35,865 bases of DNA from Methanolobus sp. GTDB taxonomy: Archaea; Halobacteriota; Methanosarcinia; Methanosarcinales; Methanosarcinaceae. The stretch is taken from the NCBI GenBank assembly GCA_021767785.1, contig JAASSR010000011.1, forward strand, positions 1-35,865, written 5' to 3'. Position numbers and translations under genes: made by a program. Shown here piece by piece: positions 1-7,905 of the stretch (its first letter is position 1; every line of letters begins with the position of its first letter). Under the pieces are notes generated by a model. That model had not been told where the DNA came from, ran no database searches, and saw only the letters and a program-made list of their open reading frames with translations.

Positions 1-405
1 ACAGGCTCCATATGGGCAAAGGCTACATGGGGATGGTACTGGATATGGGAACCACGTCTTACAACTTCTCTTGCACTTTTCCTTGTATATCTGGCTTATC
101 TGATGCTTCGTCAGGCTCTTGAGGAACCGGAGAAAAGAGCACGTCTTGCATCCGTATTCGGTATAGTAGGGTTTATTTCTGTTCCCCTGAGCTTTTTTTC
201 CATAAGACTCTGGCGTTCGGCACATCCGCTTATGTTCGGGGGGTCTTCCTACGGAGGGAGTGGTGGCGGACTTGAAGGTACATCACTTCAATTGACACTT
301 ATGGTTAACATGCTGGCTTTTGCTCTGCTGTTTATTTCGATGCTAATATTCAGGATGAATAACGAGTCTATTAAAGAAGAACTTGAAGACGCAAGATATG
401 GCTGA
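1..405 (+). CDS. ccmC: CcmC-like cytochrome c assembly (heme handling) protein, 3' end
   Basis: The reading frame is open from the first base, so the N-terminus lies outside the window; about 134 residues are visible. The segment WGWYWIWEPRLTTS matches the tryptophan-rich 'WWD' heme-handling motif of the CcmC/CcsA family, with Glu where many bacterial proteins have Asp. It is followed by hydrophobic stretches that look like three membrane segments, a Gly/Ser-rich extracytoplasmic loop (SSYGGSGGG) and a charged C-terminal tail. Family knowledge: CcmC delivers heme to the chaperone CcmE for c-type cytochrome maturation at the membrane, which fits a cytochrome-containing methanogen. Which Ccm genes lie upstream cannot be seen. 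CcmC is preferred over CcmF because of the WEPRLT sequence and the short length after the motif. Confidence 0.8.
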   Translation, partial: TGSIWAKATWGWYWIWEPRLTTSLALFLVYLAYLMLRQALEEPEKRARLASVFGIVGFISVPLSFFSIRLWRSAHPLMFGGSSYGGSGGGLEGTSLQLTLMVNMLAFALLFISMLIFRMNNESIKEELEDARYG

Positions 406-446
406 CCAAGAAAAACATATAAGTCACCACTATTAATTAGTTCTCT

Positions 447-1538
447 ATGTTATTCGAACCTATAAGATTAGGTAATATGGAGGTACCAGATCGTTTTGTA
501 CGTTCAGCCACTCATGAATGGATGGCAGAACCTGATGGTACTCCAACTGAACGGATAGAAAATCTATACGAAAATCTTGCACGTAATTATGTGGGACTTA
601 TCATAACAGGATATGCGTACGTAAATCCCGGAGGAAAAAGTGATCATCTGCAGCAGGGTATCTATGCTGACAGACTGATAGAACCTTACAAAAGCATAGT
701 TTCCGCAGTTCACAGGTTCAACAGCAAGATCGCATTACAGATAGTGCATGGCGGCAGGCAGACAATGTTAAGTGCCGATAACCCTGTAATTCTTGCTCCT
801 TCAGCAGTAACCATAAAAACAAATGGTGTAACGCCTGAAGAAATGACCGACGAAGAGATCCTTGAGACTATAGAGGATTTTGCCAACGCTGCCAGAAGGG
901 CTAAAGAAGCAGGTTTCGATGCCGTGCAACTACATTGTGCCCATGGATTCCTGCTAAGCAATTTTATTTCTCCTTATACCAATAGACGCAGAGACAGGTG
1001 GGGAGGCTCCACGGAGAAAAGAACACAGATCGTTGTGGACATAATAGAAAGGATACGCGAGATGATCGGTGACGATTTCCCGATATTTGTCAAACTTAAT
1101 GCCACAGACGGTTTCCCCAGAGGTACAAAGAATGTCCTTGATGCTCCTGAATGCGTTGAGATAGCAAAGATCCTTGCTGCAAATGGTGTTTGTGCTATTG
1201 AGGTCAGTGGTGGAATTGTTGATGCGGGACAGGAGATGTTCAGGACGAAGATCGATAAACCTGAAGAAGAGGCATATTACAGGAATTACTCTAAAATGAT
1301 CAAAGAAGCCATAGATATTCCTGTTATACTTGTAGGCGGGCTGCGATCAAAGGCTGTTATGGAACAGATGATCTCAGAGGGACATGCTGATATGGTTTCA
1401 TTGTGTCGTCCGCTAATATGTGAACCTGATCTTGTCACGAAGATGCGTAATGGTGAAACGGAGGTATCCAGATGTGTTTCTTGCAATCTCTGTTCAGATG
1501 AGAGCGGCATCAAATGTAATTATGAATTTAAGGACTGA
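447..1538 (+). CDS. Old yellow enzyme family NADH:flavin oxidoreductase (FMN), possible Fe-S C-terminus
   Basis: This 363-residue protein has the TIM-barrel pattern of the OYE/NADH:flavin oxidoreductase family. The N-terminus LFEPIRLGNMEVPDRFVRSA is typical, LQIVHGGRQ (His101) is the usual barrel strand, and the segment near residues 163-188 contains AHGFLLSNFISPYTNRR and RWGGS, which contribute to FMN binding and catalysis. The C-terminus has Cys343, Cys346, Cys349 and Cys357, spaced like the [4Fe-4S] site of the enoate reductase/trimethylamine dehydrogenase subgroup. The second flavin/NAD(P)H domain of those larger enzymes is absent. Its substrate is unknown; reduction of an activated C=C bond is the family expectation. 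Its end overlaps the convergent HAD gene by 19 bp. Confidence 0.87.
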   Translation: MLFEPIRLGNMEVPDRFVRSATHEWMAEPDGTPTERIENLYENLARNYVGLIITGYAYVNPGGKSDHLQQGIYADRLIEPYKSIVSAVHRFNSKIALQIVHGGRQTMLSADNPVILAPSAVTIKTNGVTPEEMTDEEILETIEDFANAARRAKEAGFDAVQLHCAHGFLLSNFISPYTNRRRDRWGGSTEKRTQIVVDIIERIREMIGDDFPIFVKLNATDGFPRGTKNVLDAPECVEIAKILAANGVCAIEVSGGIVDAGQEMFRTKIDKPEEEAYYRNYSKMIKEAIDIPVILVGGLRSKAVMEQMISEGHADMVSLCRPLICEPDLVTKMRNGETEVSRCVSCNLCSDESGIKCNYEFKD

Positions 1539-2194
1539 GCACAATCATAAGAATTGTCAAGTCCCGACAGGAATTCGATCAGTTGTGGATGGTCTTTAAC
1601 CACCATATCTGCCTGATGGAACTTTCCGGGATCAAGATAGGTAGGTACTGCTATGCAGCAAAGACCTGCCTTTTTTGCAGCCTCAACTCCCATAGGGGCA
1701 TTTTCCACAACAAGACATTCATCTTTTGAGATGCCAAGGCCTTCAACTGCTTTGAGGTAAGGATCAGGTTCTGGTTTTCCCTGTTCTACATCGTCTGCAG
1801 TGACGATCTCCCTGAATATATCCGGATACTGTGATTTCACGATGTCATGAACAATAGGTCTGTCTGAACCTGATACCACAGCAAGGTCAAATCTTCCCTT
1901 CAAAATGTTGAGGCATTCCTGCATACCATTAAAAACCTTCAGCTCAACGATCCGGTTGAATTCGGCAATATATTTCTTAACGATATCGGATATGTCGTAT
2001 TTTGATGCATCTCCTGTTGCTTTCTGAAGCAGGAATTCCATGATATCCACGGTTCTCTCTCCTTCTCTTTCGAAGATGTCCTTTTTATCCATCTCAACAC
2101 CTATCTCATCGAAGATATGTTGTACTGCTTCTGCATGGTATGACATAGAGTCAACGAGCACACCATCCATATCGAATATTATTGCCTTTAACAA
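1520..2194 (-). CDS. HAD superfamily phosphatase/phosphomutase (beta-phosphoglucomutase-like)
   Basis: This 224-residue protein has the four HAD motifs in order. Motif I is FDMDGVLVDS, with nucleophile Asp8 and acid/base Asp10. Motif II is VVSGS near residue 108. The motif III lysine lies in GKPEPDPY, and motif IV is VVENAPMGVEAA, where Glu-Asn replaces the commoner Glu-Asp. An alpha-helical cap lies between motifs I and II, which places it in the subclass IA phosphatase/beta-phosphoglucomutase group. The substrate cannot be inferred. It lies 35 nt downstream of the transporter on the same strand, so the two may be co-transcribed. Its 3' end overlaps the OYE gene tail to tail. Confidence 0.85.
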   Translation of the reverse strand: MLKAIIFDMDGVLVDSMSYHAEAVQHIFDEIGVEMDKKDIFEREGERTVDIMEFLLQKATGDASKYDISDIVKKYIAEFNRIVELKVFNGMQECLNILKGRFDLAVVSGSDRPIVHDIVKSQYPDIFREIVTADDVEQGKPEPDPYLKAVEGLGISKDECLVVENAPMGVEAAKKAGLCCIAVPTYLDPGKFHQADMVVKDHPQLIEFLSGLDNSYDCAQSLNS

Positions 2195-2229
2195 ATCATC
2201 ACCGTCAGGGAAAACAATCGGTATGCATT

Positions 2230-3150
2230 CTATAAACCAGTTTTGTCCCTGTCGGATGACCAGTATGCTGCCAGCGCGGAACCCAGGATGTTATGCCAGA
2301 TGCTGAACAGAGCACCGGGTAGTGCAGCCAGGGATGAGAAGTATTCTACTGCAAGTGCGACGCTGAGGCCGGAGTTTTGCATGCCGACCTCAATGGCAAG
2401 GGTCTTTGCATCCCTTTCATCGAGTCCAAGTATTTTTGAAAGGGAATAACCCCCGGTAAAACCGAATGCACTGTGGAGAACAACCGCCAATATCACCAGT
2501 GGGCCCGCAATAAGTATATTTTCTTTGTTCAGGGCTATTATTATGGCAATTATGAAGACAATGGTGGCCACCGAGAGGGCAGGAAATGTATGTCTGATAC
2601 TCTTTATACGCCTGCCGAATAATGTGTTGATCATGATTCCCAGTGTCACAGGGATCAATACGATTTTTACGATACTTAACATCATGTTTCCGACTTCAAC
2701 GGGCACAGCCTGACCTATGTAGAGCCATGTGAGCGCAGGGGTAAGAACAAAGGCCAGTAATGTAGAGACAAATGTAAGAGTTATCGAAAGAGCCACATCT
2801 CCCTTTGCAAGATAACATATAACATTAGAAGCAGTTCCTCCGGGACAGGCTCCAAGCAATACCATTCCTGTCATGATCTCCACAGGCAGATCGAGGATCA
2901 GGGACAGGATGAATGCTATTAATGGCATTAACAGATACTGCATTGCCGTTCCAAGGACAATAACTCCTGGTCTTTTGAGCACAAGCAGGAAATCATTTGC
3001 TCTAAGGGTGATCCCCATACCGAACATAACAACACCAAGTAAAGGAGTGATAGCATCCTTATAGGGAGAAAAAGCTGATGGGAAGACAAAAGCTATTACA
3101 GAGAAGATAACCGCCCAGAGTGGAAAAAGTGAAGTGAATTTCCTGATCAT
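2230..3150 (-). CDS. Bile acid:sodium symporter (BASS) family transporter
   Basis: About 306 residues, almost entirely hydrophobic, with eight to ten predicted membrane segments. The family signatures LLGACPGGTASNVICYLAKG and EVGMQNSGLSVALA are both present; in BASS structures these Gly/Asn-rich crossing helices form the sodium and substrate sites. It probably imports an organic acid or related solute with Na+, but the substrate is unknown. The ATG at 3150 is preferred over an in-frame TTG at 3168 because AAAGGAAC lies about six bases ahead of it. The HAD phosphatase follows at 35 nt. The divergent methyltransferase gene starts about 90 bp away. Confidence 0.85.
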   Translation of the reverse strand: MIRKFTSLFPLWAVIFSVIAFVFPSAFSPYKDAITPLLGVVMFGMGITLRANDFLLVLKRPGVIVLGTAMQYLLMPLIAFILSLILDLPVEIMTGMVLLGACPGGTASNVICYLAKGDVALSITLTFVSTLLAFVLTPALTWLYIGQAVPVEVGNMMLSIVKIVLIPVTLGIMINTLFGRRIKSIRHTFPALSVATIVFIIAIIIALNKENILIAGPLVILAVVLHSAFGFTGGYSLSKILGLDERDAKTLAIEVGMQNSGLSVALAVEYFSSLAALPGALFSIWHNILGSALAAYWSSDRDKTGL

Positions 3151-3207
3151 ATTCTGTTCCTTTAACAAATTTAAACTAAATGTGGCTTTTTCGTTTATTG
3201 AAACTGA

Positions 3208-3219
3208 TAATATAAATAG
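3208..3219 (+). promoter_or_regulatory. TATA box of the S4/FtsJ methyltransferase gene
   Basis: TAATATAAATAG lies about 25-30 nt ahead of the ATG at 3243. This spacing implies a transcript with almost no leader. Confidence 0.6.
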
Positions 3220-3242
3220 TACAGTTCCATATTATTTGAATC

Positions 3243-3923
3243 ATGAGACTGGATGCATATCTTGTAGATACCGGATATTTTAAGTCAAGAGGCAGGGCGA
3301 AATCTGCAATTCTCAATGGTAATGTCAAAGTAGACAATATCATTGTAAAAAAACCTTCAAAAGATATCAATGTCGGGGCAGAGATTGATGTGGAAGAAGG
3401 ACTTGATATGCCCAGAGGGTATTTCAAGCTCAAAAGGATACAAGATGCAACAGGGCTTATCTGTGAAGGTGACAGAGTACTTGACCTCGGTTCTAGTGCA
3501 GGGGGTTTTCTTATATGTGCATCGAAGATCGCATTTTTTGTCAAAGGCATTGAATACAGCAGGGATTTTAGCACAGAACTGGACAAAGTTGAAACTGAAA
3601 AGGATAATGTATCTGTTATGTTCGGTGATGTATTCCAGATACCTCTGGACGAGATATCAAAGGAACCTTTTGATGTGATATTGAGTGATATGACCCTTGA
3701 ACCAATTGGCTCCCTGGAAGCTCTTGAAAGATTATTGCCGCTTCTCAGAAATAATGGAAAATTGCTTCAGGTGATAAAGATGGGAAAACAGAAGAACATT
3801 AAACGTATACTAGCTAAAATAGAGTCCTTTGGGGTTAAGATCCTTGATGTTCTGGATTCGGACAGACAGGAGATATACATTGTTGCCCAAAAAGTTTCTG
3901 ACCCTTTCAGAACTGTCAAATGA
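3243..3923 (+). CDS. S4-domain FtsJ/TlyA-like 2'-O-methyltransferase
   Basis: A 226-residue protein. Residues 1-55 (MRLDAYLVDTGYFKSRGRAK and on) form an S4 RNA-binding domain. The rest is an FtsJ/RrmJ-type SAM methyltransferase with the SAM loop VLDLGSSAGGF. The catalytic Lys-Asp-Lys-Glu tetrad of this family can be matched to Lys in YFKLKR, Asp in ILSDMTLEP, Lys in QVIKMG and Glu in RQEIYIVA. TlyA relatives methylate ribose 2'-OH groups in rRNA; the exact target here is unknown. The next gene overlaps by 4 nt (ATGA), so translation is probably coupled. Confidence 0.85.
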   Translation: MRLDAYLVDTGYFKSRGRAKSAILNGNVKVDNIIVKKPSKDINVGAEIDVEEGLDMPRGYFKLKRIQDATGLICEGDRVLDLGSSAGGFLICASKIAFFVKGIEYSRDFSTELDKVETEKDNVSVMFGDVFQIPLDEISKEPFDVILSDMTLEPIGSLEALERLLPLLRNNGKLLQVIKMGKQKNIKRILAKIESFGVKILDVLDSDRQEIYIVAQKVSDPFRTVK

Positions 3924-4552
3924 ACTTGAGAACAGTATGCAAAAAAAGTGATCTCATGTCATACAGGATACTCGGAGAAGGAAAACCTGTAAGGTTATTT
4001 GTAGCAGGACTGCATGGGGAAGAATGGAAGGATACTACGGATATTCTTGAGAACATTGAAGTTCCGAAGCAAGGAACTCTTGCAGTTATCCCCCTTGTAA
4101 GCAGGGGAAATTATGTTTCGACACTTAATAAAAATTATTTTACGGATATAGGTAAACCTATTATTGAAGCTGTAGAAGAATTGAAGCCGGAGATCTATAT
4201 TGAAATACATTCCTACTCCGCTGAAAATCTTGAAAAGCTGACCGATGCTTCAAGGCTGGATCGAATTGGTGTGCCTGCATTCAGCCGCCTTGATCATGAT
4301 GTGCTTCTGGGTTCAGTGGCGCCTTACATTCGCAGAAAATATTTCCCTCAGGAAGCACTGTGTCTTACTTTTGAGATCCAGAAAGGTAATGCTCTTTCGA
4401 AAGAATATGCAAGAAAAATAATAAACAGGATGAAGGAGTTTACTTCAAGAGATGAGTTTTTGAACTGTATGCTTGAACGATATCCCAAACAGGCCAGAAA
4501 GGCAATCGAGGATTATAAAAAATTTTATGCCCTCTCGGACGATGAACTTTGA
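3920..4552 (+). CDS. DUF2119-type protein with carboxypeptidase/deacylase-like metal motif
   Basis: 210 residues resembling the DUF2119 family found in methanogens. The motif GLHGEEW near residue 31 has the H-x-x-E pattern of zinc carboxypeptidases and succinylglutamate desuccinylase/aspartoacylase enzymes. IEIHSY supplies a possible third metal ligand and LTFEIQKG a possible catalytic Glu. A metal-dependent amide hydrolase is therefore plausible, but the substrate is unknown. It is translationally coupled to the methyltransferase gene. The C-terminus is highly charged. Confidence 0.7.
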   Translation: MNLRTVCKKSDLMSYRILGEGKPVRLFVAGLHGEEWKDTTDILENIEVPKQGTLAVIPLVSRGNYVSTLNKNYFTDIGKPIIEAVEELKPEIYIEIHSYSAENLEKLTDASRLDRIGVPAFSRLDHDVLLGSVAPYIRRKYFPQEALCLTFEIQKGNALSKEYARKIINRMKEFTSRDEFLNCMLERYPKQARKAIEDYKKFYALSDDEL

Positions 4553-4644
4553 TAATAAAACGGTGTATAAAATAAATTATAAATCTCTTATAAATTAAAA
4601 ATGATGGTATCGGAGGAAAATAATAATTGAAATAATTGAATTTC

Positions 4645-4780
4645 TCATGGCAGAGTTTCAGGTCATGCCATGAGAGAATAATATACCATCATTGCAGTAG
4701 CAAAGGCGGTTAGTATTCCGGCAAACTTGTGGAGATCTATATTGTTGTTGTAGTAGTTTTCTGTCATGATTTATCATGAT
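4645..4780. repeat. Direct repeat, copy 1 (136 bp)
   Basis: This segment recurs at 4935-5070 (offset 290 bp) with 133 of 136 bases identical. The differences are at 4656/4946, 4707/4997 and 4741/5031. It spans a complete 34-codon gene on the minus strand plus its short leader. Confidence 0.95.
4663..4767 (-). CDS. Membrane microprotein, 34 aa, copy 1
   Basis: An ATG at 4767 opens a 34-codon frame ending at TGA 4663. The protein starts MTENYYNNNIDLHKFAG and continues into a hydrophobic stretch, ILTAFATAMMVYYSLMA, long enough to cross a membrane once. It has no family that I recognise. Three things support its being real: a near-perfect second copy, a TATA box (4797-4805) 30 nt upstream, and the palindrome ATGATTAATCAT (4822-4833) placed as in copy 2. 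Against copy 2 there is one synonymous change (Asn codon) and one Ala/Thr change at residue 21. A 9-bp inverted repeat (4644-4652/4666-4674) overlaps the stop codon and may form a transcript-end hairpin. No Shine-Dalgarno sequence is evident, so it is probably leaderless. Confidence 0.65.
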   Translation of the reverse strand: MTENYYNNNIDLHKFAGILTAFATAMMVYYSLMA

Positions 4781-4796
4781 GTATTATATCTGCAAA

Positions 4797-4833
4797 CTAT
4801 ATAAGTGTTGTGGGGTTTATAATGATTAATCAT
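4797..4833 (-). promoter_or_regulatory. Promoter and palindromic operator of microprotein copy 1
   Basis: On the minus strand the perfect 12-bp palindrome ATGATTAATCAT (4822-4833) is followed 16 nt later by the TATA box CTTATATAG (4797-4805). The ATG lies 30 nt further on. Confidence 0.6.
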
Positions 4834-4934
4834 AATAAATACTCCATGTGTCTGATTCCAAAGGAAAAATAATTCGCACTGTACGGGAATGATAATGAGA
4901 ACAGATTTGATACAGAAGAATAAAGAAGGTTATA

Positions 4935-5070
4935 TCATGGCAGAGCTTCAGGTCATGCCATGAGAGAATAATATACCATCATTGCAGTAGCAAAGGTGGT
5001 TAGTATTCCGGCAAACTTGTGGAGATCTATGTTGTTGTTGTAGTAGTTTTCTGTCATGATTTATCATGAT
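4935..5070. repeat. Direct repeat, copy 2 (136 bp)
   Basis: Second copy of the segment at 4645-4780, with three substitutions and no indels. Confidence 0.95.
4953..5057 (-). CDS. Membrane microprotein, 34 aa, copy 2
   Basis: Same 34-codon frame as copy 1, from ATG 5057 to TGA 4953, with Thr instead of Ala at residue 21. The N-terminal half is polar and Asn/Tyr-rich, and the C-terminal half is a single hydrophobic segment. It has its own TATA box at 5086-5094 and the palindrome ATGATTAATCAT at 5113-5124, 56 nt from the start codon (55 nt in copy 1). It lies 170 bp downstream of the thermosome stop on the same strand, but its own promoter suggests independent transcription. Function unknown; a single-pass membrane peptide is all the sequence shows. 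Confidence 0.65.
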   Translation of the reverse strand: MTENYYNNNIDLHKFAGILTTFATAMMVYYSLMA

Positions 5071-5085
5071 ACTACATGTTTTGAT

Positions 5086-5124
5086 ATTATATATGTTTTT
5101 TGTAAAATCATCATGATTAATCAT
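5086..5124 (-). promoter_or_regulatory. Promoter and palindromic operator of microprotein copy 2
   Basis: The palindrome ATGATTAATCAT (5113-5124) lies 18 nt ahead of the TATA sequence ATATATAAT (5086-5094). The bases around these elements differ from copy 1, but the elements and their spacing do not. Confidence 0.6.
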
Positions 5125-5227
5125 TTCTATATTAACATATGATTATTGAATTCTCTGAACTTAGCGATATAAAAAATCTGTAAAAAAAGAATGGTTTAGA
5201 AAAAAAGGTAAAGAGAACCTTATCTCT

Positions 5228-6865
5228 TTACATCATTCCGCTCATGTCGTAATTATGTATGTTGTGCTCAGGTTTTACATCCATCATTTCCTGTTCTCTG
5301 GCACGAAGCATATCATCGACACGCAGAACTATAACTGCAGCTTCGACAGCTGATTTGATCGCCTGGGTCTTAACCCTCAGAGGATCAACTATGCCTTTTG
5401 CAAACATGTCTACAACATCGCCTGTTTCAATATCTAGGCCGGCGTTCTTTACAGTGCCGTGCATTGAGCGCAGGTCTATAATTGTGTCAATAGCATCGAA
5501 ACCACAGTTCTCTGCAATTGCTTTAGGAATTTCTTCGATAGCATCGGCGAATGCTATGATTGCAAGTTGTTCACGTCCTTCTATAGAAGACGCATAGTTC
5601 CTGAGAGCCTGTGATACTTCTATTTCTGAAGCGCCACCTCCAGGTACTATCTTTCCGTCTTCATAGACAGATTTTGCCACATGAAGTGCGTCATCAAAAA
5701 CACGCTCTACACTGTCAGTGACATGTTCGGAACCACCTTTGATCAGAATTGTCATGGTCCTAGAGTTTTTGAAGCCCTTAATGTAGGTCTTCTCTTCATA
5801 TTCATTTTCCTGCTCCACAAGTTCTGCATGTCCAAGATCACTGGATGTAATTTCATTTACATTCCTTACAAGGGATGCCCCGGTTGAATGTGAAAGAACT
5901 CTCATGTCTTCTTCTTTGACACGCCTTGTAGCATATACATTTGCTTCCTTGAAGAAGTGAAGTGCGTAATCATCTATGTTCTTTGAGCAGAATACTGCAT
6001 TTGCACCAGTATCAATTATCTTCTGTACAAGGCTTCTGAAGTTCGCTTTTTCTCTTTCCTTGAAGTCCATCAATTGTTCTGCACGGTCTACATGTAGCTT
6101 GGATTTTGTACTGGTCTTGGAGAATACAAGCTCAGTGTCTATAAGAGCTATCTTTGCTTCTTCGATGCGGCGGGGCATTTCATGATGAAGTGCTTCCTTT
6201 CTGATAGCTATACCATTAATGAGTTCGGTATCATGGATAGTGCCACCTACTTCTTTTGACATTACAATATCATCATCCACATTTACCTCACCATCATTGT
6301 CAATAGCGTAAATAGCATCAACACAGATCTTTGACAGGTAGTCTCCTGCCATTTCAGATGCTTTTCCGGTGATTGAAGTATTTGCGATTCTTTCAAGCAT
6401 TTCCCTGTCTGTCTTTTCTACGGTAACTGCATAGTCATTAAGGACCTTAAGAGCTTTTTCTGAAGCCATTGTATAGCCTTTAACGAGGACAGTCGGGTGA
6501 ACTCCACTTTCTATTAGTTTCTGTGCCTTCTCAAGCAGGGCACCTGCCATGACAACCGCGCTGGTAGTACCATCACCTGCGATCTTTTCCTGGGTGTTTG
6601 CTACCTCAACGATCATTTTTGCTGTAGGGTGTTCTATTTCCATCTCCTCAAGGATCGTAGCACCATCGTTAGTAAGGGTAATGTCACCCATTATGTTAAC
6701 AAGCATTTTGTCCATTCCCTTTGGACCAAGGGTTGTGCGTATAATACCTGCAACTGCTTTTGCAGAAGCAATGTTCATTGATAATGCGTCTTTTCCTGTA
6801 GTACGTTCTTTGCTTGGGTCGACAATGACCATAGGTTGTTGCTGCTTATTACCATATCCTGCCAT
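5228..6865 (-). CDS. thsA: Thermosome subunit (group II chaperonin)
   Basis: A 545-residue archaeal CCT/TRiC-type chaperonin, full length for the family. ATP-site motifs are visible: LGPKG (46-50), NDGAT (66-70), GDGTT (97-101) and, in the C-terminal equatorial domain, KIVPGGGASEIEVS. The C-terminus is Met/Gly-rich (YDMSGMM), as in group II chaperonins whose tails project into the folding chamber. Subunits form stacked eight-membered rings that fold cytosolic proteins with ATP. The start at 6865 is preceded by TTGGAGGT, and a TATA-like element lies at 6894-6903. Genomes of this group encode several paralogues, so the alpha/beta/gamma letter is uncertain. Confidence 0.95.
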   Translation of the reverse strand: MAGYGNKQQQPMVIVDPSKERTTGKDALSMNIASAKAVAGIIRTTLGPKGMDKMLVNIMGDITLTNDGATILEEMEIEHPTAKMIVEVANTQEKIAGDGTTSAVVMAGALLEKAQKLIESGVHPTVLVKGYTMASEKALKVLNDYAVTVEKTDREMLERIANTSITGKASEMAGDYLSKICVDAIYAIDNDGEVNVDDDIVMSKEVGGTIHDTELINGIAIRKEALHHEMPRRIEEAKIALIDTELVFSKTSTKSKLHVDRAEQLMDFKEREKANFRSLVQKIIDTGANAVFCSKNIDDYALHFFKEANVYATRRVKEEDMRVLSHSTGASLVRNVNEITSSDLGHAELVEQENEYEEKTYIKGFKNSRTMTILIKGGSEHVTDSVERVFDDALHVAKSVYEDGKIVPGGGASEIEVSQALRNYASSIEGREQLAIIAFADAIEEIPKAIAENCGFDAIDTIIDLRSMHGTVKNAGLDIETGDVVDMFAKGIVDPLRVKTQAIKSAVEAAVIVLRVDDMLRAREQEMMDVKPEHNIHNYDMSGMM

Positions 6866-6980
6866 GACTTGGAACCTCCAATTGTATAATCAGTAAATAT
6901 ATCAGTATTCTCTATGAGTGAAACTAACTGTATGTGGTTCTATAAAAACATTTCGAGTACAGTCTCGTATCTTGCAATGT

Positions 6981-6997
6981 ATTATTCACAATAATAT
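6981..6997. promoter_or_regulatory. Inverted repeat between thermosome and dphB
   Basis: TATTATT-cac-AATAATA is a perfect 7-bp inverted repeat in the 174-bp divergent intergenic region. It lies upstream of both promoters and could be a regulator site, but it is AT-rich and could also be chance. Confidence 0.3.
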
Positions 6998-7039
6998 CAT
7001 TCTCAAAACATTTAACCCATAAAGACATATGTGCGGATT

Positions 7040-7840
7040 ATGCTTACTTTCACAGGACTTGGTCTTTTTGATAAGAATGATATATCCCTGAAAGGACTTG
7101 AAGCTATAAAAAATGCTGATGTGATATTTGCTGAATTTTACACATCAACTTTGATGGGTACAAATGTAGGAGAACTTGAAAATCTTTACGGCAAAGAGGT
7201 TCATGTACTTTCAAGAGAGGATGTAGAGATCTCTCCTGAATGGCTTGCCGAAGCCCGGGATAAGAACGTGGTATTTTTAACAGGAGGAGATACCATGGTT
7301 TCAACTACCCATGTTGACCTGCGCCTCAGAGCAAAGGCTCTTGGGATTGAAACCAGGCTCATCCACGGAGCTTCCATTGCTTCGGCAATATGCGGTCTTT
7401 CCGGGTTACAGAACTATCGTTTTGGAAAAGCATCCACAATACCCCACCCATACACAAGCAGCCGCGGAAATACGATCATTTCCGAAACACCTTATGATAC
7501 TATTAAACTTAACAAAGAACACAACATGCACACTCTTGTTTTCCTGGATATCGATAAGGAAAAGGGCTATATGACCGTGAACCAGGCACTTGATCTGCTT
7601 CTTGAGATTGAGAAAAGGAGGAGAGAAGGTGTTATGGAAAATACTGTTGTTGTAGGTATTGCCAGGGCAGGTTCGGAAATGCCTGTTGTAAAGGCTGACT
7701 ATGTCCGTAATTTAAAGAATGTGGATTTTGGTCCACCTCTTCACATACTGGTGGTTCCGGCATCGCTGCATTTTATAGAGGCCGAAGCTCTCGTAAGACT
7801 GTCAGGGGCTCCTCCTGAGATACTGGAAGAATTTGATTAA
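7040..7840 (+). CDS. dphB: Diphthine synthase
   Basis: 266 residues in the tetrapyrrole-methylase/DphB fold. The N-terminus MLTFTGLGLFDKNDISLKGL and the following VIFAEFYTS are characteristic of archaeal DphB, and FLTGGDTMVSTTH matches the SAM-binding GGDPxxATTH-like motif. It methylates the modified histidine of elongation factor 2 in diphthamide synthesis. A GTG at 7031 would add three residues, but the ATG at 7040 matches family N-termini. It is transcribed divergently from the thermosome. Confidence 0.93.
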   Translation: MLTFTGLGLFDKNDISLKGLEAIKNADVIFAEFYTSTLMGTNVGELENLYGKEVHVLSREDVEISPEWLAEARDKNVVFLTGGDTMVSTTHVDLRLRAKALGIETRLIHGASIASAICGLSGLQNYRFGKASTIPHPYTSSRGNTIISETPYDTIKLNKEHNMHTLVFLDIDKEKGYMTVNQALDLLLEIEKRRREGVMENTVVVGIARAGSEMPVVKADYVRNLKNVDFGPPLHILVVPASLHFIEAEALVRLSGAPPEILEEFD

Positions 7841-7905
7841 CGAGGGAAGATATAATAATACATGATAAACATAATATTGAAGACCATGAAATTGAGGGAT
7901 GAAAA

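Larger units (their letters stand above)
4553..5227. other. 675-bp stretch between DUF2119 gene and thermosome
   Basis: Apart from the two microprotein cassettes, this stretch is AT-rich with no other frame that looks coding. The segment between the cassettes (4835-4934) shows nothing recognisable. No transposase, terminal inverted repeat or target duplication was seen. Confidence 0.6.

Noticed and set aside
4645-5070. Duplication as an insertion sequence or CRISPR
   Set aside because: Only two units, no transposase, no terminal inverted repeats, and the unit coincides with a small gene. No CRISPR array was seen anywhere in the window.
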